64,000 bases of DNA from Sphingobacteriales bacterium (lineage in GTDB: Bacteria; Bacteroidota; Bacteroidia; Chitinophagales; JADIYW01). The position numbers were made by a program, and so were the translations under genes. Positions 63,647 to 64,000 of the stretch are shown here, in pieces (the first letter of the stretch is position 1; each line of letters starts with the position of its first letter). The notes under the pieces were generated by a model. The model saw nothing but the letters and a program-made list of their open reading frames with translations. It did not search any database and was not told the DNA's origin. Location of the stretch: NCBI GenBank assembly GCA_016719635.1, contig JADJYT010000007.1, forward strand, positions 1 to 64,000, in the 5' to 3' direction.

Positions 63647-64000
63647 ATGAAAGTTAAATCAATTTTAGGATTATTAATGATATTGGTCGTGTTTCGGGCA
63701 AGTGTCTTTTCTCAGCAGGCGGTGGTAAGTGCAGGTGGAAATGCCGGCGGCAGCGGAGGTTCTGTCAGTTATTCCGTAGGACAGGTAGCTTATTCAAACA
63801 TGAGCGGAACGAATGGAAGCGTAAATCAGGGGGTACAGCAACCCTACGAGTTTTTTCTGACTGGAATTAAGGATAATAAAAACTTCGTGCTGGAGATGGT
63901 CGTATATCCTAACCCAGCGCACGCTATTGTAAATCTGAGAATAGAAAATAGGGAAAGCCTGCAGGGGTTAACCTATCTGTTGTTTGACGTCAAAGGAATG
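63647..64000 (+). CDS. Secreted protein with T9SS C-terminal sorting domain (3' end outside window)
   Basis: The first 118 codons are visible and no stop occurs before the window ends. A signal peptide (MKVKSILGLLMILVVFRASV, then FSQQ) is followed by a short Gly/Ser-rich region with GGSVSYSVGQVAYSNMSG and a proline-containing segment QGVQQPYEFFLTG. The sequence VVYPNPAHAIVNLRIE is the beginning of a type IX secretion C-terminal sorting domain (PF18962 type). The protein is therefore exported across the outer membrane by T9SS. Its short core suggests a small cell-surface protein with no catalytic domain. The ATG was chosen because it begins the signal peptide. Confidence 0.85.
   Translation, partial: MKVKSILGLLMILVVFRASVFSQQAVVSAGGNAGGSGGSVSYSVGQVAYSNMSGTNGSVNQGVQQPYEFFLTGIKDNKNFVLEMVVYPNPAHAIVNLRIENRESLQGLTYLLFDVKGM

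Noticed and set aside
1..64000. CRISPR array, tRNA, rRNA or prophage
   Set aside because: No regularly spaced repeat, cloverleaf, rRNA or phage gene pattern was recognised by eye in the window.

Overview
The window is chromosomal DNA from a member of the Bacteroidota. Signs of this are a type IX secretion C-terminal sorting signal in the last gene (YPNP motif), promoters of the TAnnTTTG class (for example 8456-8463, 12348-12355, 25239-25246), gene starts without Shine-Dalgarno sequences, two metacaspase-like proteins and a DUF559 gene flanked by GC-rich repeats. The exact lineage cannot be fixed from the window. Coding is dense; I recognised no rRNA, tRNA or CRISPR array.

Positions 1 to about 53,300 are almost entirely a surface-polysaccharide (O-antigen or capsule-type) locus. 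1-5164 (+): a partial DegT aminotransferase, WbqC-like, methyltransferase, GH43-like, GNAT and glycosyltransferase (GT) genes, AT-rich and mostly broken by single-base indels. 5199-8402 (-): two GTs and a broken rffA/wecE-like transaminase. 8622-10043: a broken fkbM-type gene whose 3' end runs into a DUF559 nuclease gene flanked by two ~75-bp direct repeats. 10051-11259 (-): GT4. 11371-19129 (+): GT, the Wzm/Wzt ABC exporter, a methyltransferase overlapping wzt, GT8, a nucleotide-sugar epimerase, GT61 and GT2. 35336 down to 19126 (-): a long co-directional set with a WbpB/WbpD/WbpE-like route to a UDP-diacetamido-uronic acid, a NeuD-like acyltransferase, a GtrB-like GT, LhgO, an inserted block (IS30 plus a dTDP-3-acetamido-sugar module), an epimerase, an aminotransferase and two paralogous membrane proteins. 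35486-42505 (+): four GTs, an AsnB-type amidotransferase and another GT. 42502-45548: two polytopic membrane proteins. 49377-53323 (+): sulfotransferase, two GT2s and a nucleotide-sugar epimerase.

The genes fit an ABC-transporter-dependent glycan pathway: precursor synthesis (aminotransferases, acyltransferases, epimerases, uronate route), possible amidation (AsnB), assembly by many GTs, possible methyl capping (the methyltransferase overlapping wzt), export (Wzm/Wzt) and sulfation. Housekeeping genes are interspersed or follow: a TauD-like dioxygenase, GNAT, tag, a SpoU-family methyltransferase, an RluA-type pseudouridine synthase, two convergent L,D-transpeptidases and asd. The right end carries two tandem secreted caspase-family proteins, a TPR membrane protein, a small lipoprotein and the start of a T9SS-sorted protein.

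Two structural signals stand out. A 265-bp direct repeat (25011-25275 and 29742-30006, about 96% identical by eye) brackets the IS30/3-amino-sugar block and marks a recombinational insertion between lhgO and the epimerase gene. Broken genes are confined to the left half: at least a dozen lie before 32,740 and none after it. Most lesions that I could place are one-base length changes in short homopolymers, so sequencing error and genuine decay both have to be considered.
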